From contig JAGWVC010000018.1 of the NCBI GenBank assembly GCA_018971065.1, positions 1-45,510 on the forward strand: a stretch of 45,510 nucleotides of DNA, given 5' to 3'. Shown piece after piece: positions 1 to 8,033 of this stretch. The notes under the pieces are model-generated. The model worked only from the letters and a program-made list of their open reading frames with translations, was not told the origin of the DNA and ran no database searches. Origin of the DNA: Sphingomonadales bacterium. Its GTDB lineage: Bacteria > Pseudomonadota > Alphaproteobacteria > Sphingomonadales > Sphingomonadaceae. Every line of letters begins with the position of its first letter. Position 1 is the first letter of the stretch. The position numbers were made by a program, and so were the translations under genes.

Positions 1-4
1 CTAG

Positions 5-20
5 GCGGTGTTTACATTCA
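5..20. repeat. Left terminal inverted repeat of the IS
   Basis: This 16-bp sequence is the exact reverse complement of 850-865. The stop codon of the downstream transposase frame (18-20) lies inside it, a compact arrangement common in small IS elements. Confidence 0.9.
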
Positions 21-404
21 TAGGCAACATTTGAGTGCCGCCACGAGATTGAGGAAGCCGGCGTAGTTTCTGGCGAGTTTGTCGTATCGGGTTGCGATGC
101 GTCTGAAGTGTTTGATCTTGCTAAAGAAGCGTTCGATCAGGTTGCGGTCTTTGTAGATCGTGGCATCGAAGCTGCGCCATTTGGCGGTGATGGTCCGGCG
201 AGGGACGACAGGTCTTGCACCGCTTGCCGCAATGGCGTCCATGGCCCGCTGCCCATCGTAACCCTTATCCGCCAGAACGTGGCCTGCCTTCAGCCCTTGG
301 AGAAGCGGTTCGATTTGGGTGATATCGTTGCGCTCGCCGCCGGTCAGGATGAAGCGAACGGGGTTACCCAGCGCATCGGTGGCGGCATGAACCTTGGTGC
401 TCAA
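18..404 (-). CDS. IS5-family transposase, C-terminal frame (orfB)
   Basis: This is the C-terminal catalytic part of the transposase, 128 residues if counted from the TTG at 404. It carries the second aspartate in VLADKGYDGQ and the glutamate in NLIERFFSKIKHFRR, the Y-(2)-R-(3)-E-(6)-K-like signature of IS5 DDE enzymes. The TTG overlaps the orfA stop (TTGA). Homologous proteins read straight through from the upstream frame, so I read this as the second half of a -1 frameshift fusion rather than an independently started gene. No damage is visible. Confidence 0.88.
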   Translation of the reverse strand: MSTKVHAATDALGNPVRFILTGGERNDITQIEPLLQGLKAGHVLADKGYDGQRAMDAIAASGARPVVPRRTITAKWRSFDATIYKDRNLIERFFSKIKHFRRIATRYDKLARNYAGFLNLVAALKCCL

Positions 405-790
405 GCCGCCTTTTGACCGTCCCAGCGCGTGAGCTTCAAACCGATCTTCGGATCGATCGCTTTTTTTGGGGCACCGGCACTATGCTGATGGGCACGCACG
501 ATCGTGCTATCGACAAGGATATATTCGAAGTCGGCATCATCGCTCAACGCCTTGAAAAGACTCTCCCAAACGCCACTCCGGCACCACCGGTTGAAACGCT
601 GATAAACGGTGTGCCATCGGCCAAACTCCTTAGGCAGGACACGCCAGTGCGCGCCCGACCGGGCCAGCCACAGGATCGCCTCCACAAACAGCCGATTGTC
701 GCCCCCCGTCCGTCCAGGGTCTGTCGCCTTGCCCGGCAAATGCGGCGCCATGCGCTCCCAAACCGCGTCACTCAGTTCCTGTCGATCCAT
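401..790 (-). CDS. IS5-family transposase, N-terminal frame (orfA)
   Basis: This 129-residue frame is the N-terminal part of the IS5-family transposase. It contains the DUF4096-like region (residues about 1-80, ending in the typical VYQRFNRW motif) and the first catalytic aspartate in ILVDSTIVRAHQH. The ATG at 790 is preceded by GGAGG about nine bases upstream. The frame ends at TGA 401-403, just after the slippery-looking GGTCAAAAGG. A -1 shift there joins it to the next frame and gives the conserved K-G-G-L-S-T-K transition seen in full-length IS5-family transposases. Unshifted product would lack the last two catalytic residues. Confidence 0.88.
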   Translation of the reverse strand: MDRQELSDAVWERMAPHLPGKATDPGRTGGDNRLFVEAILWLARSGAHWRVLPKEFGRWHTVYQRFNRWCRSGVWESLFKALSDDADFEYILVDSTIVRAHQHSAGAPKKAIDPKIGLKLTRWDGQKAA

Positions 791-849
791 CCATGCTGAC
801 CTCCATCCAGCCAGAAGCTTGAATCAGACTTCTACCTCATTGGGAATCC

Positions 850-865
850 TGAATGTAAACACCGC
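850..865. repeat. Right terminal inverted repeat of the IS
   Basis: This 16-bp sequence is the exact reverse complement of 5-20 and is followed by CTAG at 866-869. It lies about 60 bp upstream of the transposase start, so the transposase promoter is probably in or next to it. Confidence 0.9.
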
Positions 866-937
866 CTAGGAACTGGATCGCAATGAACCGGAAAAGCCTT
901 GGCTGATCGAGTCAATGGCAGTGGTCCATGCCGGACC

Positions 938-2350
938 CTATCCTTCGCCCCCGCGTGACAGGCCCGAGGCGGCGAGTTGGGCGTCGATTTCGGCGACCAG
1001 CCGCGCCAATCCCGCTGCTTCGGCGCTTTCGGCGCGGGCGGTCAGCACGTCCTGGGTGTTGGAGGCGCGCAGCAGCCACCAGCCGTCGGGGCTTTCCACC
1101 CGCACCCCGTCGATGGCAACGAAGGCCCGGCCCGCTGCTTCCAGCCGGGCGCGCACCTCGGCCACCGCCGCCGCCTTGCGCCCGGCGGGTACGGCGAAGC
1201 GCAGTTCGGGGGTGTTGGCCATCGCCGGCATGGCATCGCGCAGTTCGGTGACGCTGCGCCCGAGGCGCGACGCGGCGGCGATCAGCCGTAATCCCGCGTA
1301 GAGCGCGTCGTCGAATCCGTAATATTCGTCAGCGAAAAAGACGTGCCCGGTCATTTCGCCGCCCAGCGGCGCGGCCGTTTCTTTCATTTTGGACTTAATC
1401 AGGCTGTGCCCGGTCTTCCACATCAGCGGCTGCCCGCCCAACTCGGCAATCCGGTCAAACAGCGCCTTGCTGGCCTTAACATCGCCGATAATCAAAGATT
1501 TGGGCCGCCTGCGCAGCAGGTCTTCGGCAAAGATCATCAGCAGCTGATCACCCCAGATCGGCCGGCCAAGGCTGTCCACCGCCACGATCCGGTCGGCATC
1601 GCCATCGAAGGCGATGCCAAAATGGAGCCGTCTGTCGGCGACCAGATGCCGCAGGTCTGCAAGGTTCGCCTCGACAGTGGGGTCAGGATGATGGTTCGGA
1701 AAATTCCCGTCCGGTTCGGCGAACAGGACATGATGCTCTCCCGGCAGCCGGGCCAGCAGGCGTTCGAGCGCTGGGCCGGCAGCGCCGTTGCCCGCGTCCC
1801 AACCGATCCGAAGGGCGGACAGCCGCTCGTCGCCGATCCCCGCGACAGCGGCGAGCAGGCGATCGACATAGGCATCGAGGACATCGCGGCTATCGAGGCT
1901 GCCCTTGCCGGCCAGCCAGTCACCAGCGGCGGCGATGCGGCCCAGCCGGGCTATGTCCTCGCCGTGAAACGGCAGTCCGTGAAGGACCATCTTGAAGCCA
2001 TTGTCGTGCTTGGGATTGTGGCTGCCAGTTACCTGAATGCCGCCATGCACCTGTTCGGTTGAGGCTTCGGCATAGTAGAGCATCGGCGTCGGCCCCATGC
2101 CGATGCGCACCACGTCAGCGCCGCTTTCCCGCAGCCCGGCTACCAGCGCCGCCTCCAGCATGGGGGATGACAGGCGCGCATCGCGCCCCACCGCCACCCG
2201 GCTGCCGCCGGCGCGGCGCAGCAGGGTGGCGAAGCTGCGGCCCACCGCATGGGCATCGGCTTCGGACAGGGTCGCGCCGACCGTGCCGCGAATATCGTAT
2301 TCGCGCAGGATCGACGGGTGGAAGCAGTGGTTGCTGACGGCCCCGCTCAC
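938..2350 (-). CDS. pgmG: Phosphoglucomutase/phosphomannomutase
   Basis: This 470-residue alpha-D-phosphohexomutase interconverts hexose 1- and 6-phosphates (glucose and mannose). It supplies sugar nucleotides for exopolysaccharide and glycolipid synthesis in the cytoplasm. Visible landmarks are the N-terminal REYDIRGTVG, the phosphoserine loop TGSHNPKHDNG near residue 110, the metal loop FDGDADRI near 245, and the C-terminal phosphate-binding region RASNTQD near 435. Length fits the PMM/PGM (AlgC/PgmG) family. The start is GTG at 2350, overlapping the stop of the J-domain gene as GTGA, so the two are translationally coupled. The symbol follows the sphingomonad name; manB or algC would be equivalent labels. 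Confidence 0.9.
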   Translation of the reverse strand: MSGAVSNHCFHPSILREYDIRGTVGATLSEADAHAVGRSFATLLRRAGGSRVAVGRDARLSSPMLEAALVAGLRESGADVVRIGMGPTPMLYYAEASTEQVHGGIQVTGSHNPKHDNGFKMVLHGLPFHGEDIARLGRIAAAGDWLAGKGSLDSRDVLDAYVDRLLAAVAGIGDERLSALRIGWDAGNGAAGPALERLLARLPGEHHVLFAEPDGNFPNHHPDPTVEANLADLRHLVADRRLHFGIAFDGDADRIVAVDSLGRPIWGDQLLMIFAEDLLRRRPKSLIIGDVKASKALFDRIAELGGQPLMWKTGHSLIKSKMKETAAPLGGEMTGHVFFADEYYGFDDALYAGLRLIAAASRLGRSVTELRDAMPAMANTPELRFAVPAGRKAAAVAEVRARLEAAGRAFVAIDGVRVESPDGWWLLRASNTQDVLTARAESAEAAGLARLVAEIDAQLAASGLSRGGEG

Positions 2351-2637
2351 GCCCCGGTCGCCGGCCCTTCGACCAGCCGCGCCAGCAGCAGGTCGCGTGC
2401 ATCGTTGGCTTCGTGAACCTGTTCGCTGGTGCCGCCCTTGTCCGGGTGGACCATGGCGATCAGCCGCCGGTGTGCCTCGATGATCTCGGCATGGCTCGCC
2501 GATCGCTGCACTCCCAGCAAGGCGCGGGCGCGGCGGTCAGCAGCGTTTGCCGCGCTGTCGGCGGGCTGCCACGGCCAGCGGCCGGTGACCTGCTTCCAGA
2601 CAAATGCGCCCAGCGCGATCAGCAGCAGCTTGGCCAT
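2347..2637 (-). CDS. Membrane-anchored J-domain protein
   Basis: This 96-residue protein has a short hydrophobic N-terminus (residues 2-17) followed by a C-terminal DnaJ domain. The HPDKGG loop (about 66-71) contains the HPD tripeptide needed to stimulate Hsp70. The domain begins at RARALLGVQRSAS and ends at the C-terminus, so there is no G/F region, zinc finger or substrate-binding domain. It therefore resembles the small TIM14/DjlA-like J proteins that recruit DnaK to the membrane. It sits 17 bp after mipZ and overlaps pgmG by four bases. The client protein cannot be deduced. Confidence 0.82.
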   Translation of the reverse strand: MAKLLLIALGAFVWKQVTGRWPWQPADSAANAADRRARALLGVQRSASHAEIIEAHRRLIAMVHPDKGGTSEQVHEANDARDLLLARLVEGPATGA

Positions 2638-2654
2638 GGCCCGATCCTGCCGCC

Positions 2655-3485
2655 TCAGCCCTGCGCCGCCAGCGCCAGCTCGGGCTCGCTGCCCGGATGC
2701 TGCGGCACCGGCAGGTTGAGCGCGGCGATCAGCGAGCGCAGCTCCTGCCGGGCAACCAGATGGCTGGTGCCCAGCTCGCCCAGCTGACCCTTGTCGAGCA
2801 AGGTCAGGCCCGAGGGGAACAGCTCGCGGTAGATCACGCGTTCGGACAGGCCACCGGCGACTCGGAAACCCACCCGCTTGGAAAGTTCGGTCAAGGCCCC
2901 ATCAAGCCGCTTCATGTTGCGCGCTTCGGTAAAGCCGGTGCGGTTGCGCACCACCACCCAGTCCATCTCGCGGCGGCGGTCGGTGATCGTCGCCATGGCG
3001 CGCTTCTTGCGGGCTTCCCAGATCAGTTCAGCATAGAACGACAGGCGGCGCACCTTGAAGGTTTCGGCGTCAACCTGGCCGATCAGGTCGAAATCGACGA
3101 AACTGTCATTGAGCGGGGTGACAAGCGTATCGGCCCCGGTGGCGGCGTGGCGAGCGAAAGGATCGTCACGGCCCGGGGTATCGAACAGCAGGAAGTCCAC
3201 GCCTTCGGACATTTCGGCGATCTGCGCCTCCAGCTCGGCGATGCTGTCACCCTGGAACACGGCAAAACGCGGGCCGGGCAGCTTGATGCCGCGCCGGCGC
3301 TGGGTTTCGGCGCGGTTTTCCAGATAGCGGTGCAGCGTACGCTGGCGCGGATCGAGGTCGATCGCCGCCACCCGCGCACCCTGATACGACAGGGCGACGG
3401 CGACGTGGACTGCCGTGGTCGACTTGCCGGTGCCGCCCTTTTCGTTAGCGAAGACGATGCGATGGGGGCCGGAATGGGCGGACAA
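2655..3485 (-). CDS. mipZ: MipZ-type ParA ATPase positioning the division site
   Basis: MipZ is a P-loop ATPase that forms a gradient from ParB-bound poles and inhibits FtsZ, placing the division septum at midcell in alphaproteobacteria. The 276-residue product has the deviant Walker A motif NEKGGTGKSTTAVH near residue 14, with the signature lysine in KGGTGK. It also has IDLDPRQRTL (switch I region) and FLLFDTPGRDD (Walker B/switch II). Length matches Caulobacter MipZ (about 271). The best start in frame is TTG at 3485, with AAGAGAG upstream; no ATG lies nearby in this frame. It is divergent from panC across 93 bp and leads the mipZ - J-domain - pgmG operon. Confidence 0.9.
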   Translation of the reverse strand: MSAHSGPHRIVFANEKGGTGKSTTAVHVAVALSYQGARVAAIDLDPRQRTLHRYLENRAETQRRRGIKLPGPRFAVFQGDSIAELEAQIAEMSEGVDFLLFDTPGRDDPFARHAATGADTLVTPLNDSFVDFDLIGQVDAETFKVRRLSFYAELIWEARKKRAMATITDRRREMDWVVVRNRTGFTEARNMKRLDGALTELSKRVGFRVAGGLSERVIYRELFPSGLTLLDKGQLGELGTSHLVARQELRSLIAALNLPVPQHPGSEPELALAAQG

Positions 3486-3578
3486 GGCGGGGGCACTCTC
3501 TTACTGGTGTTGCTGCAACGGGGTGCGCGGCGCTAGGGGTGCCGCTTCACCGGGGTCTTATCGCAAGGGACGGGCAGC

Positions 3579-4439
3579 GTGCAAACCATCAGACAGCTTG
3601 ATCCACTACGCCGTGCGGTAGAGGCGCTGCGCGAGGGCGGGCCGGTAGCGCTGGTGCCGACCATGGGCGCGCTGCACGAAGGCCATCTGACGCTCGTGCG
3701 GGAAGCGAAGCGCCGGGCCGCTCACGTTGCCGTGTCGATCTTCGTCAACCCGCGCCAGTTCGGCCCGAAGGAAGACCTTGCCGCCTATCCGCGCCAGCTG
3801 GAGCGCGATTCGGCGATGCTGGCGGGGGAAGGCGTATCGCTGCTCTGGGCACCGGATGTGGAGGTGATGTACCCGGATGGCTATGCCACCAACGTCTCGG
3901 TCTCCGGCGTCAGCGAGCGGCTCTGCGGCGCGGACCGGCCCGGCCACTTCGACGGGGTGGCCACCGTGGTGGCCAAGCTGTTCAACCAGGTCCGCCCGGA
4001 CATGGCGCTGTTTGGCGAGAAGGACTGGCAGCAGCTGGCGGTAATCCGCCGCATGGCGCGCGATCTCGATCTGGTGCTGCCCCATGCCGATGCGATCCAC
4101 GGCGTCGCGACGGTGCGCGAGGCGGACGGGCTGGCGATGAGCTCGCGCAACGCCTACCTCACCCCGGAGCAACGCGCCCATGCCGCCAGCCTGCCGCGCG
4201 CGATGCGCCACGCCATCGCCACGATCACCGGCGGCGCGCCGGTGGCCGATGCGCTGGCCGGGCTGCAAGCCGCGCTGCTGGCGGGCGGCTTCGCCTCGGT
4301 CGACTATGCCGACCTATGCGATGCCGCCTCGCTCGAATCACTGGACCGGCTGGGCACCGTCCCGGCGCGGCTGCTGGTGGCGGCACGGATCGGCAAGGCC
4401 CGGCTGATCGACAACATGGCGGTTGAGACACCCGCCTGA
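3579..4439 (+). CDS. panC: Pantothenate synthetase
   Basis: PanC condenses pantoate with beta-alanine using ATP, the last step of pantothenate (coenzyme A precursor) synthesis. The 286-residue protein has the HIGH-like nucleotide motif MGALHEGHL near residue 28, [13 protein letters not shown] near 60, GEKDWQQ near 147 and the late KMS-like MSSRNAYL near 186. These are the family hallmarks, and length is normal. The start is GTG at 3579, with AAGGGA centred about ten bases upstream. It is transcribed alone, away from mipZ. Confidence 0.96.
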   Translation: MQTIRQLDPLRRAVEALREGGPVALVPTMGALHEGHLTLVREAKRRAAHVAVSIFVNPRQFGPKEDLAAYPRQLERDSAMLAGEGVSLLWAPDVEVMYPDGYATNVSVSGVSERLCGADRPGHFDGVATVVAKLFNQVRPDMALFGEKDWQQLAVIRRMARDLDLVLPHADAIHGVATVREADGLAMSSRNAYLTPEQRAHAASLPRAMRHAIATITGGAPVADALAGLQAALLAGGFASVDYADLCDAASLESLDRLGTVPARLLVAARIGKARLIDNMAVETPA

Positions 4440-4514
4440 CGTCAGCCCACCCGTTCGTGTCGAGCGGACAGGTTTCTGCCTTTGAAAACGGCGATGCCTA
4501 ACGGCAAACGTCAT

Positions 4515-4542
4515 TTGCCTTGCGCGCAATAGGGGTTACAAT
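4515..4542 (+). promoter_or_regulatory. Candidate sigma-70-type promoter for the CsgG-like gene
   Basis: TTGCCT (4515-4520) and TACAAT (4537-4542) are separated by 16 bp and lie about 75 bp upstream of the ATG at 4618. This is the best -35/-10 pair in the panC-csgG-like gap. Assignment is by eye only. Confidence 0.4.
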
Positions 4543-4617
4543 CGCGCCAAAGGTCGCACCTTGTCCGGCAGCAACGCAGCATAGCAGCGCCGGGTTGTTT
4601 AACAGGGAGCATTTTCG

Positions 4618-5397
4618 ATGAAGACCTTCGTCAGCGGCATCGCCGCTATCGCCCTGGTGGCCGCATCGGCCCCGGCATTCGCCGCTGATCGCGGATCATC
4701 GGGCCATCAGGCCCAGGCGCGCGGCACCCAGCAGATTCCGCACTGTACGCGCAACCTTGGCACCATCGCCATTGTCGAGCCGGACAGCCAATGGTGGCGC
4801 GAATATAACCTCGGCTCGCCCGAGGCGATCCTCAAGATTTTCGTCCAGCAATCGGGCTGCTTCTCCATGGTCAACCGTGGCCGCTCGATGCAGAGCCGCG
4901 CGATGGAACGCGCCATGGCCGACAATGGCGAGCTGCAATCCGGCTCCAACCTCGGACGCGGTCAGGTGAAGGCCGCCGACTATTTCCTTGAGCCTGACAT
5001 CGTCTCGGCCAACCGCAATTCCGGTGGCGGCGGTATGGGCGCGGTGCTGGGCGGCATCGGCGGCGGCCTGTTCGGGCGCGGCGCGGGCGCGCTGCTGGGC
5101 GGGATCAACGTCAAGAAGGGTGAGGCCAACGTCACCCTGTCGATCGTCAATGCCCGCACGACCGAGGAAATGGCGCTGGTCGAAGGCTATGCCCGCAAAT
5201 CGGACGTCAGCTTTGGTGGCGGCGCGGGCGGCCTGTTCGGCGGCGGCACCTTCGCCGGCGCGGCGGGCGGCGGCTATCAGGATACCGCCGTCGGCCAGAT
5301 CATCGTGCTGGCCTATCTCGACGCCTATACCAAGATGGTCACGCAGCTCGGCGGCTTGCCCGACAACGCGGCGGCAGCAGCGCCCCCCGCACGCTGA
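4618..5397 (+). CDS. Secreted CsgG/HfaB-like protein
   Basis: This 259-residue exported protein resembles the CsgG/HfaB family, whose members act in curli or holdfast secretion at the outer membrane. A clear signal peptide ends at APAFAA (about residue 23), but there is no lipobox cysteine, unlike true CsgG lipoproteins. The core has the family-like pattern LGTIAIVEPDSQWWR, then SGCFSMVNRG, ADYFLEPDIVS, a Gly-rich segment (about 137-165), VTLSIVNARTTEE and a C-terminal VLAYLDAYTKMVTQ helix. Two Gly-rich stretches could be flexible or membrane-inserting loops. The ATG follows GGGAG by eight bases. No curli genes are nearby, so the secretion role is doubtful. Confidence 0.65.
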   Translation: MKTFVSGIAAIALVAASAPAFAADRGSSGHQAQARGTQQIPHCTRNLGTIAIVEPDSQWWREYNLGSPEAILKIFVQQSGCFSMVNRGRSMQSRAMERAMADNGELQSGSNLGRGQVKAADYFLEPDIVSANRNSGGGGMGAVLGGIGGGLFGRGAGALLGGINVKKGEANVTLSIVNARTTEEMALVEGYARKSDVSFGGGAGGLFGGGTFAGAAGGGYQDTAVGQIIVLAYLDAYTKMVTQLGGLPDNAAAAAPPAR

Positions 5398-5549
5398 CCG
5401 GACAGTCCGGCACCAACGCAGGGCGGGGCCGCAAGGCTTCGCCCTTCGCTCTGCGCGGAACCCAGGGTCGTTCGCGGCTTGGGATAAGCGGCAGCGCCCC
5501 CTTTGGCCCGGCATGACATGGCTGTAGGGTCGCATCCCGACCAGGCTGC

Positions 5550-6350
5550 ATGTTCATGGACCGATCCACCCGCCCCCCCGATCTTCCCGCAACCGTGGCA
5601 GGTGCATGCCGCCTGCTTGGCTCGATCCACGATGTCGGCCCGCGCTTCGCCGAACAGACGGCGCGGCTGCACGACTTGCTCGCCCGGCAGCTGGGCGGCC
5701 CGCGCTTCGCCATGCTGGTGGTGCCCGATCACTGGGGCGAAGCGCCGCTGAGCGCCGCGCCCGCCTTCCGCCGGCAGTTGCGCGACTGGGCGGACAGCGG
5801 CATCGAGATGTTCGTCCACGGCTGGTTCCACCGCGACCATGCCCGGCACAGCGGCATGGCCCGGCTGCGCGCCAGCACGATGACGGCGAGCGAAGGCGAA
5901 TTCCTCGGGCTGGAACGGGCGGTGGCGGCGCAGCGCATGGCCGATGGCAAGGCGCTGGTCGAAGACATCATCGGCCGCCCGGCGACCGGCTTCATCGCCC
6001 CTGCCTGGCTCTACGGACCGGGCGCGCGCGAAGCGCTGGACGCCAGCGGCTTTGCCCTGGCCGAGGATCACATGCGGGTGTGGCAGCCGGGCACCGGCCG
6101 GATCGTGGCGCGCGGGCCGGTGATCACCTGGGCCAGCCGGAGCCGCCCGCGCCAGCTGAGTTCGCTCGCCGTCGCGGCGCTGGCCCGCCACGGCCTGCAC
6201 CGCCTGCGCACCGTGCGCATCGCCGTCCATCCCGGCGATACCACCGTGCCGGCGTTGATGGACAGTATCGAGCGCACTTTCGCAGCCTTCGCCGCGCGCC
6301 GGCCCGCCGGGCGCTATGCCGACCTGCTGGCAGATGGTGAGGTTGTTTGA
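5550..6350 (+). CDS. Polysaccharide deacetylase-like protein (DUF2334 type)
   Basis: This 266-residue protein belongs to the carbohydrate esterase 4/DUF2334 group of NodB-like deacetylases. Landmarks are SIHDVGPRF (H27-D28, the metal-binding start), VVPDHWG (about 57), the HGWFHRD motif with H90 and H94, FIAPAWL (arginine/proline motif region) and RIAVHPGDT near the end. It probably removes N-acetyl groups from a surface glycan or glycolipid sugar in the cytoplasm, since no signal peptide is present. An ATG at 5556 is an alternative start. It leads a glycan cluster with the membrane protein, DUF2141 protein and GT4 enzyme downstream, although a 225-bp gap with no recognised gene separates it from the next one. 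Confidence 0.78.
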   Translation: MFMDRSTRPPDLPATVAGACRLLGSIHDVGPRFAEQTARLHDLLARQLGGPRFAMLVVPDHWGEAPLSAAPAFRRQLRDWADSGIEMFVHGWFHRDHARHSGMARLRASTMTASEGEFLGLERAVAAQRMADGKALVEDIIGRPATGFIAPAWLYGPGAREALDASGFALAEDHMRVWQPGTGRIVARGPVITWASRSRPRQLSSLAVAALARHGLHRLRTVRIAVHPGDTTVPALMDSIERTFAAFAARRPAGRYADLLADGEVV

Positions 6351-6575
6351 GCCGCCTGATTACCTTCGTGACGTTCGCCATTGCACATGGCGCGGTGATG
6401 ACTAGTAAGCGCAGCGACGAGCCGACCGGACGCAAGAACACTGCGACCACTGCGCTTCAAGAGTCCGAAACGCGATGATCTATTCAGCTTTCCTACATGC
6501 GGAATTTGCTTTGGCTGCGGATTGTGGACGTTTGCGGCGTCTGAGCAGCGTAAACAACGGCAAGGACGTTCCTGC

Positions 6576-7508
6576 ATGTATCTCCAGAGCACGGCACCCG
6601 GGGGGGCGGCGCGCGGTTTGCCGTTGAACCTGCCCCAGAGCGGCGATCGCAACTATTCGCGGTTGGCCGGCTGGGCGAGCGGACTGGTCTCGCTCGCGCT
6701 GCTGGTCATGGTCGCCTATCGCCTGCGCGAAACACCGCTGGGGCTGGTGCGCGAGATGATCCCGGCCTCGGGACAGTTCTGGGTGGTCTTCGCCGCCTAT
6801 TACCTGGCCGGGCCGCTCAGCGAATGGGTGATCTACCGCCGCTTGTGGGGCCTGCCGTTCTCGGGAATGGCGGCGCTGATGCGCAAGATGGTCAGCAACG
6901 AGCTGCTGCTGGGCTATCTGGGCGAAGTCCAGTTCTACGCCTGGGCGCGCAGCCGGCTGCAGCTGGCGAACACGCCCTTCGGCGCGATCAAGGACGTGGC
7001 GGTGCTTTCGGCGCTGACCGGCAACTTCGCCACGCTGGGCATGCTGGCACTGGCCTGGCCGCTGGTCGCCTCGGGTGCGATCGGGGTGGAAGGCCGCACC
7101 GCGTTCATCTCGCTGGGCGTGGTACTGGTTTCGTCGCTGGCGATCCTGTTGCTGCGGCGCAAGCTGTTCTCGCTGCCGCGCGCCGATCTGCTGTTCATCA
7201 CCGGCGTGCACTTCCTGCGCATCCTGGCGGTGGTGGCGCTGGCGGCGCTGATGTGGCACACGATCCTGCCGCTGGTCTCGCTGGGGCTGTGGTTCGTGCT
7301 GGCGACGCTGCGGATGCTGGTTTCACGCCTGCCGTTGCTGCCGAACAAGGACGTGGTCTTTGCCGGCCTCGCCGTGTTCCTGATGGGCAGCGAGGTTCAG
7401 GTGGCCGGGCTGATGGCGATGATGGCGGCGATCCTGCTGGTGGTCCATATCGCCGTGGGCACTGCCTTTGCGGCCGGGGAACTGGCCAGTTCGTGGAGGA
7501 GCAAGTGA
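6576..7508 (+). CDS. Multipass membrane protein, flippase-like topology
   Basis: I do not recognise a named family with certainty. The 310-residue product has about eight hydrophobic segments: near residues 30-48, 65-85, 110-130, 150-175, 180-195, 205-230, 235-255 and 265-300. Spacing and the short conserved-looking loops (GPLSEWVIYRRLWGLP, VSNELLLGYLGEVQFYAWAR) recall the UPF0104/MprF flippase fold, but that is only a resemblance. The ATG at 6576 is favoured over an upstream in-frame start at 6522 because AAGGA sits nine bases before it. The stop overlaps the next gene's GTG (GTGA, 7505-7508), so it is coupled to the DUF2141 gene and probably serves the same glycan pathway. Confidence 0.7.
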   Translation: MYLQSTAPGGAARGLPLNLPQSGDRNYSRLAGWASGLVSLALLVMVAYRLRETPLGLVREMIPASGQFWVVFAAYYLAGPLSEWVIYRRLWGLPFSGMAALMRKMVSNELLLGYLGEVQFYAWARSRLQLANTPFGAIKDVAVLSALTGNFATLGMLALAWPLVASGAIGVEGRTAFISLGVVLVSSLAILLLRRKLFSLPRADLLFITGVHFLRILAVVALAALMWHTILPLVSLGLWFVLATLRMLVSRLPLLPNKDVVFAGLAVFLMGSEVQVAGLMAMMAAILLVVHIAVGTAFAAGELASSWRSK

Positions 7509-8029
7509 AGTCAATCCTGTTGTTGGGCGCTGTTCCGCTGCTGGTGGCAGCGGCGGTTCCGTCCTCCCCCGATCTCGGCAAGGCGGAAGGCCGCTGCCGT
7601 CCGGGCGAACCGGGACCGGCCTTCCTGGTGACGGTGGCCGGCCTGAAGGACCGTCAGGGTGAGCTCAAGCTGGAAGTCTATCCGTCGAACGACACCGATT
7701 TCCTGCAGGATGACAATATCCTGATCAACGCCGGCAAGACTTTCCGCCGGGTCGAGCAGCCGTTCCCCGCTTCGGGTCCGGTGGAGCTGTGCATCCGCGT
7801 GCCCGGGCCGGGGGCCTATTCGCTCTCGCTGCTGCATGATCGCGACCGCAACCGGCGCTTCGGCTGGACGGTGGACGGGATCGGCTTTTCCGCCAACCCG
7901 CACCTCGGCTGGTCCAAGCCGAAGGCCAGCGCCACGCGCGCGATGGCCGGGGCGGGGATAACGCGGATCACCGTGGTGATGAACTACCGCAATGGCCTGG
8001 GAGTCGCGCCGCTGGCCCGGTCACGGTGA
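7505..8029 (+). CDS. DUF2141 secreted protein
   Basis: This 174-residue exported protein has a signal peptide of about 18-20 residues (LLLGAVPLLVAAAVPSS) and a DUF2141 beta-sandwich-like domain. Typical features are LTVTVAGL-like strands (here FLVTVAGLKDRQGELKLEVYP), then VELCIRVPGPGAYSLSLLHD, and the D-R-N-R-R-FGWTVDGIGFSANP motif with an Asp/Asn-rich loop reminiscent of calcium-binding turns. The function of DUF2141 is not established. The start is GTG at 7505 with GGAGGAG just upstream, overlapping the previous stop. The next gene starts four bases after its stop. Confidence 0.78.
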   Translation: MKSILLLGAVPLLVAAAVPSSPDLGKAEGRCRPGEPGPAFLVTVAGLKDRQGELKLEVYPSNDTDFLQDDNILINAGKTFRRVEQPFPASGPVELCIRVPGPGAYSLSLLHDRDRNRRFGWTVDGIGFSANPHLGWSKPKASATRAMAGAGITRITVVMNYRNGLGVAPLARSR

Positions 8030-8033
8030 CGGC

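Larger units (their letters stand above)
5..865 (-). mobile_element. Complete IS5-family insertion sequence
   Basis: The element of about 0.86 kb has perfect 16-bp terminal inverted repeats at 5-20 and 850-865 (GCGGTGTTTACATTCA read inward). The tetranucleotide CTAG lies immediately outside each end, at 1-4 and 866-869. IS5-family elements duplicate short T/A-containing targets such as YTAR, so CTAG is probably the target duplication. Because CTAG is itself a palindrome, it could instead be read as part of a 20-bp repeat with a TA duplication inside. The element carries two overlapping minus-strand reading frames that together make a DDE transposase. Both ends and both frames look intact, so it may be mobile. 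The IS427-like organisation is inferred from the two-frame layout. Confidence 0.9.

Noticed and set aside
6368..6478. Short plus-strand frame after the deacetylase gene
   Set aside because: It has no ribosome site and no recognisable protein character.
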